From NCBI GenBank assembly GCA_030012235.1, contig JASCXY010000007.1:1-36753 (forward strand): 36,753 nucleotides of DNA. The letters are read 5' to 3'. Position numbers and translations under genes: made by a program. Positions 7,688 to 17,946 of this stretch are shown here, one piece after another (the first letter of the stretch is position 1; each line of letters starts with the position of its first letter). The notes below the pieces were generated by a model. That model was given only the letters and a program-made list of their open reading frames with translations, was not told the origin of the DNA and did not search any database. The stretch comes from Balneolaceae bacterium ANBcel3. Its GTDB lineage: Bacteria > Bacteroidota > Rhodothermia > Balneolales > Natronogracilivirgulaceae.

Positions 7688-9097
7688 TCAGCCCTTAAAA
7701 TACGCTTTGGCATTGTAATAGCACAGCCGTTGTACCAGCGAGCCGATGAGAGGTTCATCGGCAGGAAGTATGCCTGATTCCACATCGGATCCCAGCATAT
7801 TGCACAGGATCCTGCGATAGTATTCATGTCGCGGAAACGATAAAAAGCTTCTGGAGTCGGTCACCATACCCACAAAATGGCTCAAAAGCCCCATATTTGA
7901 CAAGGTTTGCAGCTGCTCCTCCATCCCCTCTTTCTGATCATGGAACCACCATGCCGGTCCATACTGAATTCTGCCCGGTATACCGTGCCCCATAAAATTA
8001 CCGGCCATGGTTGCTATCACGGCATTGTCTGCCGGATTCAGATTATATAAAATGGTCCTTGGCAGAGCGCCTTTCGACTCCATCTGGTCAAGAAACCGGG
8101 CCAATGGACGTGCAACCGGCGCGTCTCCGATCGAATCACACCCAATATCGGCTCCTATCTCACGAAAAGCCCGTGAATTTGTGTTTCTGATGGCTCCCAG
8201 ATGCATTTGAAAGACCATGTCTTTTTCAGCATCCATTGCTGCGAAGGCATACATCAACCCTGATTTCAAAACAGCGACTTCATCCGCTGTAAGTTCATTG
8301 CCCTCCTGAACCTTTCTGAATAAGCGGTTAAGCTGTTCTTCGTCCACTTTTTCGGCATAGAGTTCTTCCATCCCGTGATCGGATGCCCGGCAGCCCAGAC
8401 TGGAAAACATATCATGGCGCTGTTTCAATGCTTTTACATAGGACGGGTAATCGGTAATGGCAACACCGCTCATTTCCGATATCATGCGGACATACCGGCC
8501 AAAACTCGCGGAATCTTCCACCGCCATCGCTTTATCCGGACGAAAGGTTGGAAGCATAACCGGTGTCGTCGAATCGCTGTTTTCTTTGCGATACTTTTCA
8601 TGATATTCAAGGCTGTCCGCGGCATCATCGGTGGTACCTATCAATTCAACGCTTTGCTTTTTTAGCAGTTCCCTGGAAGAAAACTCAGGCGAACGGAGCA
8701 TTTCGCATGTCTGATCCCAGATTTTCTCCGCATTTTCCTCACTTAACCGCTCATCTATGCCAAAGTAACGCTTAAGTTCCAGATGCGTCCAGTGATACAA
8801 TGGGTTTTTAAGCGTCAGCGGAACCGTTTTTGCCCAGGCCAGAAATTTATCCTTGTCCGATGCCTTTCCGGTAATAAAGTCTTCTTCCACCCCGGCGGCA
8901 CGCATGGCCCGCCATTTGTAGTGATCGCCCTGAAGCCACACATGGGTGATATTCTCATACATGGTATTTTCACACACTTCTTTCGGGGAAAGGTGATTGT
9001 GAAAATCAATGATCGGCAACTCCCTGGCATATTCATGATACAGTTTTTTTGCCGTATCGGACTGCAGCAGAAAATCGTCATGTATAAAAGGCTTCAT
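7688..9097 (-). CDS. uxaC: Glucuronate isomerase
   Basis: A 469-residue uronate isomerase converting D-glucuronate to D-fructuronate (and galacturonate to tagaturonate), the first step of hexuronate catabolism in the cytoplasm. The amidohydrolase-fold metal motif DFHNH is at residues 31-35, followed by LSPKEV. GIPGRIQYGPAWWFHD, VTDSRSFLSFPRHEYYRR and the C-terminal CYYNAKAYF are family landmarks. Length is normal for UxaC. It is the last gene of the uronate cluster, 21 bases after kdgK, so the two are almost certainly co-transcribed. No clear terminator was found after it. Confidence 0.95.
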   Translation of the reverse strand: MKPFIHDDFLLQSDTAKKLYHEYARELPIIDFHNHLSPKEVCENTMYENITHVWLQGDHYKWRAMRAAGVEEDFITGKASDKDKFLAWAKTVPLTLKNPLYHWTHLELKRYFGIDERLSEENAEKIWDQTCEMLRSPEFSSRELLKKQSVELIGTTDDAADSLEYHEKYRKENSDSTTPVMLPTFRPDKAMAVEDSASFGRYVRMISEMSGVAITDYPSYVKALKQRHDMFSSLGCRASDHGMEELYAEKVDEEQLNRLFRKVQEGNELTADEVAVLKSGLMYAFAAMDAEKDMVFQMHLGAIRNTNSRAFREIGADIGCDSIGDAPVARPLARFLDQMESKGALPRTILYNLNPADNAVIATMAGNFMGHGIPGRIQYGPAWWFHDQKEGMEEQLQTLSNMGLLSHFVGMVTDSRSFLSFPRHEYYRRILCNMLGSDVESGILPADEPLIGSLVQRLCYYNAKAYFKG

Positions 9098-9118
9098 AAT
9101 GGGCTTCTTTGATGTTTT

Positions 9119-10150
9119 TTACCTTTCCACGCGCCCGGATCCGCCACCGGCCATCAGCTTCTCCACTTCCTCCCGGCTCACCAGGTTAAAATCCCCATGA
9201 ATGGTATGCTTCAGGCACGAAGCGGCAACCGCAAAGGCCAGGGCATCTTTGGAGTTTTCGTAGGACATCAGCCCGCAAATTAGGCCGGAAGCAAACGAAT
9301 CCCCGCCTCCCACACGATCAACAATAGAGATGTCATAGCGGTCTGAACGTACCGGCTCCGAGCAGTCTCCTTCGTCATGGAGCATGGCACTCCAGCCGTT
9401 CCGGCTGGCCGAATAACTCTCCCGCAGTGTAATGGCAACCGTAGAAAAGGAATACTCTTTCCGAATCGCTTCAGCGAGCCTTTTGTAGCCTTCCTCATCC
9501 AGCTCAGCCGACTCCACATTGGTTTTTCCGGCATCAAAACCCAGACTTTTCTGCACATCTTCCTCATTGGCAATGCACACATCTACGTATTCCATCAGGG
9601 GGTTCATCACCGACTGAGCCTTCTTCTCAGTCCACAGTTTCTTTCTGAAATTCAGGTCGCAGCTCACCGTCGCCCCGGCTTTTTTTGCCTCCTTACACGC
9701 TTCGATCAGGCATTGAGTGGCATTTTCACCCAAAGCCGGCGTAATACCCGTCCAGTGAAACCAATCGGCATGTTCAAATACCTTTGCCCAGTCGACCATA
9801 TCGGGAGTCATCTGAGTAACCGCGGAATCCGCCCGGTCATAGATCACCTTGGAAGCCCGCTGACTGGCTCCTGTTTCAAGGTAATAAATACCAACACGAT
9901 CGCCTCCGCGCACAATATAATCCGTTTTTACACCAAACCGGCGCAGCGAATTTACGGCCGACTGACCGATTTCATGTCCGGGAAGACGTGTCACAAAATG
10001 GCTGTCATATCCGTAGTTGGCAAGCGATACCGCGACATTGGCTTCACCTCCTCCATACGTTGCTTCAAACGAATCGGCCTGAACAAATCTTTGAAACCCA
10101 GGAGTGGCCAGGCGGAGCATAATTTCTCCAAAAGTGACTGTTTTTTTCAT
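9119..10150 (-). CDS. kdgK: 2-keto-3-deoxygluconate kinase
   Basis: A 343-residue PfkB/ribokinase-family sugar kinase that phosphorylates 2-keto-3-deoxy-D-gluconate to KDPG with ATP. The N-terminal PfkB signature GGGEANVA is at 33-40, and the second signature DRVGGGDSFASG begins at 278 with the catalytic base Asp284. The start at 10150 is chosen because MKKTVTFGEIMLRL is the usual beginning for the family; a frame from 10186 would add twelve residues. A short ORF with a strong ribosome binding site lies just upstream, so translation may be coupled. Its place between kdgA and uxaC fixes the pathway. Confidence 0.93.
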   Translation of the reverse strand: MKKTVTFGEIMLRLATPGFQRFVQADSFEATYGGGEANVAVSLANYGYDSHFVTRLPGHEIGQSAVNSLRRFGVKTDYIVRGGDRVGIYYLETGASQRASKVIYDRADSAVTQMTPDMVDWAKVFEHADWFHWTGITPALGENATQCLIEACKEAKKAGATVSCDLNFRKKLWTEKKAQSVMNPLMEYVDVCIANEEDVQKSLGFDAGKTNVESAELDEEGYKRLAEAIRKEYSFSTVAITLRESYSASRNGWSAMLHDEGDCSEPVRSDRYDISIVDRVGGGDSFASGLICGLMSYENSKDALAFAVAASCLKHTIHGDFNLVSREEVEKLMAGGGSGRVER

Positions 10151-10169
10151 GGTTCTTTTTCTTTCACAT

Positions 10170-10226
10170 TCATAAATGCTGCCCATATGCAGCCGGCAGC
10201 CTGTTTAATAAAAATATTCTATACAT
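10170..10226 (-). CDS. Possible 18-residue leader peptide upstream of kdgK
   Basis: On the minus strand GGAGGAG is followed after five bases by an ATG at 10226 and an 18-codon frame (MYRIFLLNRLPAAYGQHL) ending in TGA at 10170. The ribosome binding site is better than that of kdgK itself. A second mini-frame (MNVKEKEP) begins at the TGA and its stop overlaps the kdgK ATG as ATGA. The arrangement could couple or attenuate kdgK translation. It could equally be chance, because such short frames cannot be scored by composition. Confidence 0.35.
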   Translation of the reverse strand: MYRIFLLNRLPAAYGQHL

Positions 10227-10237
10227 GACAACTCCTC

Positions 10238-10274
10238 CGGCAGGTATTCAGAAGAACAACGTTCTTATCTGCCG
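10238..10274 (-). promoter_or_regulatory. Nested hairpin in the kdgA-kdgK spacer
   Basis: CGGCAG (10238-10243) pairs with CTGCCG (10269-10274), enclosing AAGAAC (10252-10257) paired with GTTCTT (10261-10266) around a three-base loop. It lies immediately upstream of the GGAGGAG of the leader ORF on the transcript. There is no T-run, so it is not an ordinary terminator. It may be an RNA-processing or mRNA-stability element, or control access to the ribosome binding site. Confidence 0.4.
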
Positions 10275-10300
10275 AAAACAGAGGATCGTCAAGGAAACAC

Positions 10301-10951
10301 TCAGCCTTCCTCCATATATCTCCGGACGGCCTCGTGCAACGCTTTGGCATTATCCCGAATGATATCAAAACGCCGGTTTTTAATCGCTTTCATATCCACC
10401 AACGCGCTTCCGACTCCCAGTGCGACCGATCCTGCACGCAACCAGTCACTCACATTGTCCACGTGTACCCCTCCGGTGGGAAGAAGCTTCAAATGAGGCA
10501 TTGGAGCCCGTACCCCTTTGATATACGAGGGACCCAGGGTATCGGCCGGAAATACTTTTACCACGTCGCTTCCATACTCCCATGCGGTCTGGATTTCTGT
10601 CGGTGTATAGGATCCAACCGAAACGGCTTTGTCGTACGAGTGCGCGGTATCGATGATTTCTTTTTTCAGGATAGGGCTGACAATAAAAGACGCTCCGGCT
10701 TCCGCGACCTGTCTGGCCATCTCCGCATTAAGGACCGAACCGATACCAAAAACCATCTGATCCCCTACCCGGTCTATCAGGCGGGGTACATAGTCCAGCA
10801 AACCGGGGATGGTCATCGTGGCTTCAATAATAGTAACACCGCCTTCCAGCAGAGCATCTACTACAGGATCCAGTTCTTCCGGATCATTTACCCGGATAAT
10901 CGCAACCAGTTTGTCCTCTTCAATTCGACGAAGGGTTTCTTTTCTTTGCAT
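10301..10951 (-). CDS. kdgA: 2-dehydro-3-deoxy-phosphogluconate (KDPG) aldolase
   Basis: A 216-residue class I aldolase splitting KDPG into pyruvate and glyceraldehyde-3-phosphate, the last step of the uronate pathway. The Schiff-base lysine is Lys132 in VVKVFPAD, and the general acid/base Glu43 sits in IIEATMTIP. GIGSVLN (69-75) and LLPTGGV are phosphate-binding loops of the family. Length is standard. A TATAAT-like hexamer lies about 16 bases upstream of the ATG, so the gene may have its own promoter in addition to read-through from uxuA. The spacer to uxuA is 258 bp. Confidence 0.94.
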   Translation of the reverse strand: MQRKETLRRIEEDKLVAIIRVNDPEELDPVVDALLEGGVTIIEATMTIPGLLDYVPRLIDRVGDQMVFGIGSVLNAEMARQVAEAGASFIVSPILKKEIIDTAHSYDKAVSVGSYTPTEIQTAWEYGSDVVKVFPADTLGPSYIKGVRAPMPHLKLLPTGGVHVDNVSDWLRAGSVALGVGSALVDMKAIKNRRFDIIRDNAKALHEAVRRYMEEG

Positions 10952-10977
10952 TATGATTCAATTATACTGTTTTCCGG

Positions 10978-10994
10978 AACAACCGCATCAAACA
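10978..10994 (+). repeat. 17-bp dispersed repeat, copy 2, in the upstream region of kdgA
   Basis: Exact copy of the 17-mer at 7554-7570, here without the rest of the attC-like structure. Read on the minus strand it falls near where a -35 element for the TATAAT-like hexamer of kdgA would be. A shared regulatory site is therefore one alternative to a fragment of a mobile recombination site. Confidence 0.45.
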
Positions 10995-11209
10995 TACCGC
11001 ATCTTTTGAGATAGTTTCTGCCGCTGCCATCGATGGTGGACAGAATCAACGTGCGTATATGATGAACGGAAACCGGCGATTTCTACCTCTGTACCCTATT
11101 GTGTACAAAACCTCATAAAACTTCGCCCGGCGCGCAACTTTCCGCGCTATCTTGTCAAATATTGCCCGTCATTCTGTAAATTTTGCTCTAATATACAAAA
11201 AGCAACGCA

Positions 11210-12406
11210 TCATGCCAAAGAGCGCAGAATGCCCATTTCCAGCCCACGTAACTCCGCCAGTCCGCGTAATCTTCCAATGGCGCTATACCCGGGGTTGGTT
11301 GTTTTATCCAGATCGTCCAGCATTTTATGGCCATGATCGGGTCTCATGGGAATCGACCGTTCCCGGTACTGCTGCTCGAGAAGCATCGCCTTCATCACTG
11401 CATACATATCCACATCGCCATCCAGGTGATCGGCCTCATAAAAACTCCCGTCTTCGGTTCTTCTGGTACTTCTCAGATGCAAAAACCCAACCTTTGGAGC
11501 CAGTTCTTCGACCATGGTCACCAGGTTGTTTTCAGGGATTACGCCAAAGGAACCGGTACAGAAACAAAGCTGGTTGGATGGTGACGGAACCGCTTGCAGT
11601 AACGCGCGCGCATCTTCCAGTGTACTCATGATCCGGGGAAGACCAAAAAGAGAAAACGGCGGATCATCGGGATGAATCGTCATGGTTATCCCGGCGTCTT
11701 CAGCAACCCCTGCAATTTCACCTACAAAATGGATAAGATGCTCTCTCAAGGCCTCTTCTCCGACATCCTTATAGGTCCGGAGTGCTTCCCGGAACGTATC
11801 CAGGCTCCAGGCTTCTTCCGCGCCCGGCAATCCGGCCAATACCGTGTTCTGGAGATAGGCGATATCTTGTTCGGAGGCCTGACTCATCCAATCCGAAGCG
11901 CGTTTCAGCTCCTCTTTGCTGTACTCCTCTTCGGCTCCGGAGCGCTTCAGAATAGTGGTATCAAAAGCGATATAAGCGGTTTTGTCAAAGTACAAAGCCG
12001 TTGAACCGTCATCCATAAGCCTGTTCAAATCCGTCCGGGTCCAGTCCAGTACCGGCATAAAATTGTAACAAACGGTTTGAATCCCGCATTTCCCGAGATT
12101 GACCAGTGTTTTTTTATAATTTTCAATGCGGGTATTATATGCGCCCGACCGGGTTTTTATCTCCTCGTGCACCGGTACACTTTCCACTACCGACCAGCGC
12201 AGGCCTTCTTTTTCTATGGCGGCCTGATGTTTTTTGATCTCTTCAACCGGCCATAACTCTCCATTCGGAATATGGTGCAGAGCACTTACGATACCGGTAG
12301 CTCCGGCCTGGCGAATATGTGAAAGCGGCACCGGATCCGACGGACCAAACCATCTCCAGGTTTGTTCCAGCCTTTTTTTGTCATTGTAATACGAAGCGTT
12401 CATCAT
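11210..12406 (-). CDS. uxuA: Mannonate dehydratase
   Basis: A 398-residue UxuA-family enzyme dehydrating D-mannonate to 2-keto-3-deoxygluconate, with a TIM-barrel fold and a divalent metal. Landmarks are the opening [20 protein letters not shown], the metal-site segments [19 protein letters not shown] and GFLHLRST, and MRPDHGH near the C-terminus. Length matches the E. coli enzyme (about 394). Two ATG codons begin the frame; the first is listed, and the difference is one residue. The SDR gene ends 33 bases upstream, indicating an operon. Confidence 0.95.
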   Translation of the reverse strand: MMNASYYNDKKRLEQTWRWFGPSDPVPLSHIRQAGATGIVSALHHIPNGELWPVEEIKKHQAAIEKEGLRWSVVESVPVHEEIKTRSGAYNTRIENYKKTLVNLGKCGIQTVCYNFMPVLDWTRTDLNRLMDDGSTALYFDKTAYIAFDTTILKRSGAEEEYSKEELKRASDWMSQASEQDIAYLQNTVLAGLPGAEEAWSLDTFREALRTYKDVGEEALREHLIHFVGEIAGVAEDAGITMTIHPDDPPFSLFGLPRIMSTLEDARALLQAVPSPSNQLCFCTGSFGVIPENNLVTMVEELAPKVGFLHLRSTRRTEDGSFYEADHLDGDVDMYAVMKAMLLEQQYRERSIPMRPDHGHKMLDDLDKTTNPGYSAIGRLRGLAELRGLEMGILRSLA

Positions 12407-12439
12407 GGTTTTGAAATAAATACGTTGATATAAAAGCCG

Positions 12440-13276
12440 TCAGACACCGCTGAATGCAGAAAATCCACCGTCTACAGGTATTACGGCTCCATGCACAAAT
12501 TTGGTTTCCGGAGCGGTGAGCCACATCACCGTAGAAACCAGGTCCTCCGGCTGACCAAATCGTCCGGCGGGGGTGTGATCAATAATTCTCTTTCCTCTGT
12601 CCGTTAACGTTCCATCCTTTTGTTTTGTCAAAAGAAAACGGTTCTGTTCGGTCAAAAGAAAGCCGGGAGCAATGGCATTAACCCGGATGTCCGGGGAATA
12701 ATTTTGAGCCATATGAACCGCCAGCCATTGCGTAAAATTACTAACGGCGGCTTTTGCCGAAGAATAGGCCGGGATATTCGTGAGCGGCGTAAAGGCGTTC
12801 ATTGACGAAATATTGATAATATTCCCGGATTTCTGTTGGACAAACTGTTTGCCAAATACCTGGCAGGCATAAAACGTCCCCATGAAATTCAGGTCAAAGA
12901 CAAACCGCATCCCTTCATCTGTAATTTCAAAAAAAGAACGGTCTTTTGTCGTGGTTGCTTCCGGTTTATTCCCTCCTGCACCGTTGATGAGAATATCGAC
13001 CTTGCCAAAACGTTCGATGATACGGTCAGACGCGTCTGCCAGTGCCTCCTTTTCCAGTACGCTTGCCCGAATCATGATATGTTCAACATCGAGACGGCTC
13101 AATTGTTCAGCCAGGCTATCCATGGCCTGTTGGCCGACATCAATAACAGCGATCGATGCTCCGGCTTTTCCCATAGCTACAGCCATTTCAGAACATAATA
13201 CACCGGCACCACCGGTAATAACCGCGACCTTCCCCTTCAGGGGCTGCTTCTGTTTCAAGGTTGTTGTATCCGCCAT
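12440..13276 (-). CDS. SDR-type D-fructuronate reductase / D-mannonate oxidoreductase
   Basis: A 278-residue short-chain dehydrogenase that should reduce D-fructuronate to D-mannonate, linking UxaC to UxuA. TGGAGVLC at 21-28 is the nucleotide loop; its last Gly is Cys, a variant common in this subgroup. The catalytic set is Asn130, Ser158, Tyr171 and Lys175 (YSSAK). NAIAPGFLLTEQNR is typical of SDR mannonate oxidoreductases. The start at 13276 is preferred over 13288 because AGGAGA overlaps the first ATG and is well spaced for the second. It is not homologous to the long-chain UxuB of E. coli; the function rests on subgroup resemblance and position. Confidence 0.85.
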   Translation of the reverse strand: MADTTTLKQKQPLKGKVAVITGGAGVLCSEMAVAMGKAGASIAVIDVGQQAMDSLAEQLSRLDVEHIMIRASVLEKEALADASDRIIERFGKVDILINGAGGNKPEATTTKDRSFFEITDEGMRFVFDLNFMGTFYACQVFGKQFVQQKSGNIINISSMNAFTPLTNIPAYSSAKAAVSNFTQWLAVHMAQNYSPDIRVNAIAPGFLLTEQNRFLLTKQKDGTLTDRGKRIIDHTPAGRFGQPEDLVSTVMWLTAPETKFVHGAVIPVDGGFSAFSGV

Positions 13277-13351
13277 CGTTCTCCTCATTTTTCGCTGAAT
13301 TCATAAAGCCGGGGCCTCCGATTCTTATGCCCGAGCTCATTTAATTATAAA

Positions 13352-13386
13352 GAAAAAGCCCGGCAGCAAACTGCTGACCGGGCTTT
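13352..13386 (-). terminator. Rho-independent terminator of groESL
   Basis: On the minus strand AAAGCCCGG, an inner CAGC/GCTG pairing and CCGGGCTTTTT form a GC-rich hairpin followed by a T-run (the A-run at 13353-13357 on the plus strand). It lies 65-100 bases after the groEL stop and before the uronate operon start, separating the two transcripts. Confidence 0.8.
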
Positions 13387-13450
13387 AGAATCTACAGAGC
13401 TTTTGAATGAATCAAAAACCTTGTATGCAGGTTTCAGAAAAAGGGCAGGT

Positions 13451-15103
<1,653 letters not shown>

Positions 15104-15196
15104 TCAGAATTCTTTTATTTGTTTATGGTTCTTTTTTAAACTTTTCGACAACGGTTTGCGAAAGCGTTCTTTTTATTCGCTTTCACAAATAACTGA

Positions 15197-15484
15197 TCAG
15201 GAAAGGACTCCGAGGATGTCGCTTTCTCTCATGATCATCAGCTCTTCGCCGCCGATTTCAATTTCTGTTCCGGAATATTTTCCGTACAATACCTTGTCGC
15301 CTTCTTTCACGGTCATGTCGATCTTATTTCCGTTTTCGACTTTACCGGGGCCTACAGCTACTACGGTGCCACGTTGTGGCTTCTCTTTTGCAGAATCAGG
15401 AATGATAATGCCTGAGCTGGTGGTTTCCTCCGCAGTATCCGGGCGAACCAAAACGCGATCACTAAGTGGTTTAATGCTTGCCAT
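15197..15484 (-). CDS. groES: 10 kDa co-chaperonin GroES
   Basis: A 95-residue GroES, the heptameric lid of the GroEL cage. It begins [13 protein letters not shown] and carries the mobile loop region ([17 protein letters not shown]) and the typical [11 protein letters not shown] near the end. Length is standard. It is the first gene of the groESL operon, 31 bp downstream of the nearest CIRCE element, so heat-shock control by HrcA is expected. No hrcA gene is in the window. Confidence 0.97.
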   Translation of the reverse strand: MASIKPLSDRVLVRPDTAEETTSSGIIIPDSAKEKPQRGTVVAVGPGKVENGNKIDMTVKEGDKVLYGKYSGTEIEIGGEELMIMRESDILGVLS

Positions 15485-15514
15485 AGTTATATTTTCGTTT
15501 GTTGTTAATGTTGT

Positions 15515-15541
15515 TTAGCACTCTCTTTTGCCGAGTGCCAG
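15515..15541. promoter_or_regulatory. CIRCE operator 1 (HrcA site)
   Basis: TTAGCACTC (15515-15523), nine bases, then GAGTGCCAG (15533-15541). The CIRCE consensus is TTAGCACTC-N9-GAGTGCTAA, so the left arm is perfect and the right arm differs at two positions. It lies 31 bp upstream of the groES start, the expected place for HrcA repression. Confidence 0.88.
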
Positions 15542-15600
15542 CTTTATTCGTGCGAATAATAAGAAATGCTGGTTTGTTACGCAAGTCTGTTTTTTACATT

Positions 15601-15628
15601 TTAGCACTCTTCTTTGCATGACTGCTAA
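15601..15628. promoter_or_regulatory. CIRCE-like operator 2 (degenerate)
   Basis: TTAGCACTC (15601-15609), a ten-base spacer, then GACTGCTAA (15620-15628). The left arm is perfect; the right arm has one mismatch and the spacer is one base longer than canonical. It lies 30 bp after the ksgA stop and 117 bp upstream of groES. It may be a second, weaker HrcA site or a decaying duplicate. Confidence 0.6.
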
Positions 15629-15657
15629 CAACTCCCGCCTGCGATGGGTTCCCCTGA

Positions 15658-16446
15658 TTATGGCTGATATTCAGCCATAAACGCACACAGATCCACAAAC
15701 TCTTCGGGCTCCAGTTCTTCTGCTCTTCTGCCGGCATCAAAACCTTCGGGAAAGGGGCCGGTCATGATGGGTTTTAGAGCATTGGACAGCTTTTTTCTCC
15801 GCTGTTGGAAGGCCTGGCGGACGACCGTTTTGAAAAAGGGAAGGCTGACGGGAAGAGATGCGGCGGAATCAGGAAAACGATCGTTCCCGGAAGTGAAAGA
15901 AATAACCGAGCTTTCAACATTGGGTGGAGGGTTGAATGCGGTGCGGGGAACATGGAAAAGCAACTCAACCCGGCCAAGAACCTGTGCCTGAACACTCAGA
16001 ATTCCGTAGGCTTTGGTTCTCGGAGTTGCAGCCAGCCGTTCCGCCACTTCTCTTTGAATCATGAACACCGCCTGCCGAACCACTTTTCCGGCATCCATGG
16101 TTTTAAACAAAATGGGGCTTGTTAAAAAATATGGGAGGTTTCCGATCACATAGAGCCCTTCTCCCTCTACGGGTTCCATCTTTTCAAGAATCGCATCTAA
16201 AAAGCTTTCCGGATAGATTTCAAGGCCGGAAAACCGTTCCTTCAGCCATTCCACAGACCTCATGTCCACTTCAAAAGCGGCCAGATTCGGATACGCTTCG
16301 TACAACATGCCGGTTAAGGCGCCTGTTCCCGGCCCGATTTCAATAACCCGGTCCCCTTTTCCGGCCTGAAGGCTGCGGACAATCCTGCCGGCTGTATTTT
16401 TGTCGGTCAGAAAATGCTGGCCAAGTGATTTTTTTGGTTTGATCAT
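15658..16446 (-). CDS. rsmA (ksgA): 16S rRNA dimethyladenosine transferase
   Basis: A 262-residue RsmA/KsgA methyltransferase that dimethylates two adjacent adenosines near the 3' end of 16S rRNA using S-adenosylmethionine. SLGQHFLTDKN is the family opening, EIGPGTGALTG is the SAM-binding loop and NLPYFLTSPIL is the catalytic N-x-P-Y motif. The start at 16446 (MIKPKKSLGQHF) gives the normal length; a frame open to 16569 would add 41 unlikely residues. It is divergent from alanine dehydrogenase and lies directly upstream of the groESL control region on the same strand. Confidence 0.95.
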   Translation of the reverse strand: MIKPKKSLGQHFLTDKNTAGRIVRSLQAGKGDRVIEIGPGTGALTGMLYEAYPNLAAFEVDMRSVEWLKERFSGLEIYPESFLDAILEKMEPVEGEGLYVIGNLPYFLTSPILFKTMDAGKVVRQAVFMIQREVAERLAATPRTKAYGILSVQAQVLGRVELLFHVPRTAFNPPPNVESSVISFTSGNDRFPDSAASLPVSLPFFKTVVRQAFQQRRKKLSNALKPIMTGPFPEGFDAGRRAEELEPEEFVDLCAFMAEYQP

Positions 16447-16582
16447 CGGGTTAAATTGCCTGCAGAGTCGGACAGGGTTTGTGTATTGTTTCTCGCTGTG
16501 GATAACACTAAATTTCAAAGATAGGTAATTTAGTCCACTTTCGTTGTACGGAGAACCCAACCCATCCAACCAGCCTGTTTTT

Positions 16583-17803
16583 ATGGAAATAATGAATCCC
16601 TACCAGGTGGCGCATCAATTCGGAATGAAAACGCTCGAAAAGCCGGAAAAAAAGGGCGCTACTAAAAAATCGATGAAAATAGGCCTTCCCAAAGAACGAT
16701 GTGGCGACGAACGCAGGCTGGCGGTAACTCCCGGTGGTGTTTCTGTTCTTGTTGCCAATGGACATGAAGTGACCATTGAAAAGAATGCGGGAGAGGATGC
16801 CCGTTTCCCGGATCACGAATATGCCGAAGCCGGTGCACACATCGCCTGGACTCCTGAAGAGGTATTTAAAAACTCGGAAATCATCCTTAAAATTGCCCCT
16901 CCGGATGAAAAAGAACAAAAACTCCTGCAAGAAGAGCAAACGGTGATATCGGCACTTCATCTTGGAAATTCTACCGAATCGTATCTGCGTGAAGCGGTCA
17001 AAAAAAAAGTAACCGGGATTGGCTTTGAATATATTAAATCACCGGACAACAGCTTTCCCATCGTCCGCATGATGCATGAAATCACCGGTTCCATGTCGAT
17101 TCAGATTGCCGCTCATTACCTCGAAAACGGAGAAAAGGGACAAGGTATTCTGCTTGGAGGTATTTCGGGCGTACCTCCTGCAACGGTCGTGATTCTCGGT
17201 GCCGGTATCATTGCTGAGTATGCAGCTCGGACTTCGCTCGGATACGGGGCTCAGGTTTTCGTCATGGATAATGATCTGGCTCTTCTGCGCCACATTGAAA
17301 ACTCCCTCGATCGCCGGATCATTACGGCTATGGCCACACAACAATTTCTCACCTCCGCTCTTAAAGTGGCTGATGTGGTGATCGGTGCCGCCATGGTAGA
17401 AGGACATCGCGCTCCCTGCTGGGTTACCCGAACCATGGTAGAACAGATGAAAGAAGGCAGTGTCATCGTGGATGCCGTTATCGATCAGGGTGGTTGTATT
17501 GAAACCAGCCATCCCACCTCACATTCGGATCCCGTTTTTGTGGAACACGGAATCATCCATTATTGTGTTCCGAATATCCCTTCTAATGCAGCACGAACAG
17601 CGACTACGGCTCTGAATAACCTGTTGGTCCCTTTTCTTTTGGATATTGGCGATGCCGGTGGTATCCGGGAAGCACTCTGGACCAATGTAAGCCTGAGAAA
17701 CGGCACGTATGCCTATAAGAATCATCTTACCCGAAAATCGCTTGCTCAGATGTATAAAATGCCTTACAGCGATATTGAAATGCTCATAGCCGGCCATAAT
17801 TAA
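16583..17803 (+). CDS. ald: Alanine dehydrogenase
   Basis: An NAD-dependent L-alanine dehydrogenase interconverting alanine and pyruvate plus ammonium. MKIGLPKERCGDERR is the standard enzyme opening, KIAPPDE and ALHLGNS carry the substrate lysine and catalytic histidine, VVILGAGIIAEYAA is the NAD loop, and VDAVIDQGGC and NIPSNAARTAT are conserved. An extension of about 30 residues (MEIMNPYQVAHQFG and a Lys-rich linker) precedes the core. I start at the ATG at 16583; 16592, or the TTG at 16544, are alternatives, and no convincing ribosome binding site decides between them. The gene is divergent from ksgA and appears to stand alone. Confidence 0.92.
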   Translation: MEIMNPYQVAHQFGMKTLEKPEKKGATKKSMKIGLPKERCGDERRLAVTPGGVSVLVANGHEVTIEKNAGEDARFPDHEYAEAGAHIAWTPEEVFKNSEIILKIAPPDEKEQKLLQEEQTVISALHLGNSTESYLREAVKKKVTGIGFEYIKSPDNSFPIVRMMHEITGSMSIQIAAHYLENGEKGQGILLGGISGVPPATVVILGAGIIAEYAARTSLGYGAQVFVMDNDLALLRHIENSLDRRIITAMATQQFLTSALKVADVVIGAAMVEGHRAPCWVTRTMVEQMKEGSVIVDAVIDQGGCIETSHPTSHSDPVFVEHGIIHYCVPNIPSNAARTATTALNNLLVPFLLDIGDAGGIREALWTNVSLRNGTYAYKNHLTRKSLAQMYKMPYSDIEMLIAGHN

Positions 17804-17946
17804 GAGGCTTCTGTAATAACGGCTTGAATAATCACCTGTGATCTCCGATCTTTCAGGGCATAACTCTTTTCTGATCCGGTTTCCATGCAGGTTTTCTTTT
17901 CCGGATCTTCTCTAACATAATATTCACTATGGAAAATGGTACGATA

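Noticed and set aside
9377-10228. A 283-codon plus-strand frame across kdgK
   Set aside because: Antisense shadow of kdgK; composition is not protein-like and kdgK is unambiguous.
13344-13349. TATAAT hexamer as the promoter of the uronate operon
   Set aside because: The only TTG-type partner sits 14 bases away inside the groEL terminator stem; spacing is too short to claim a promoter.
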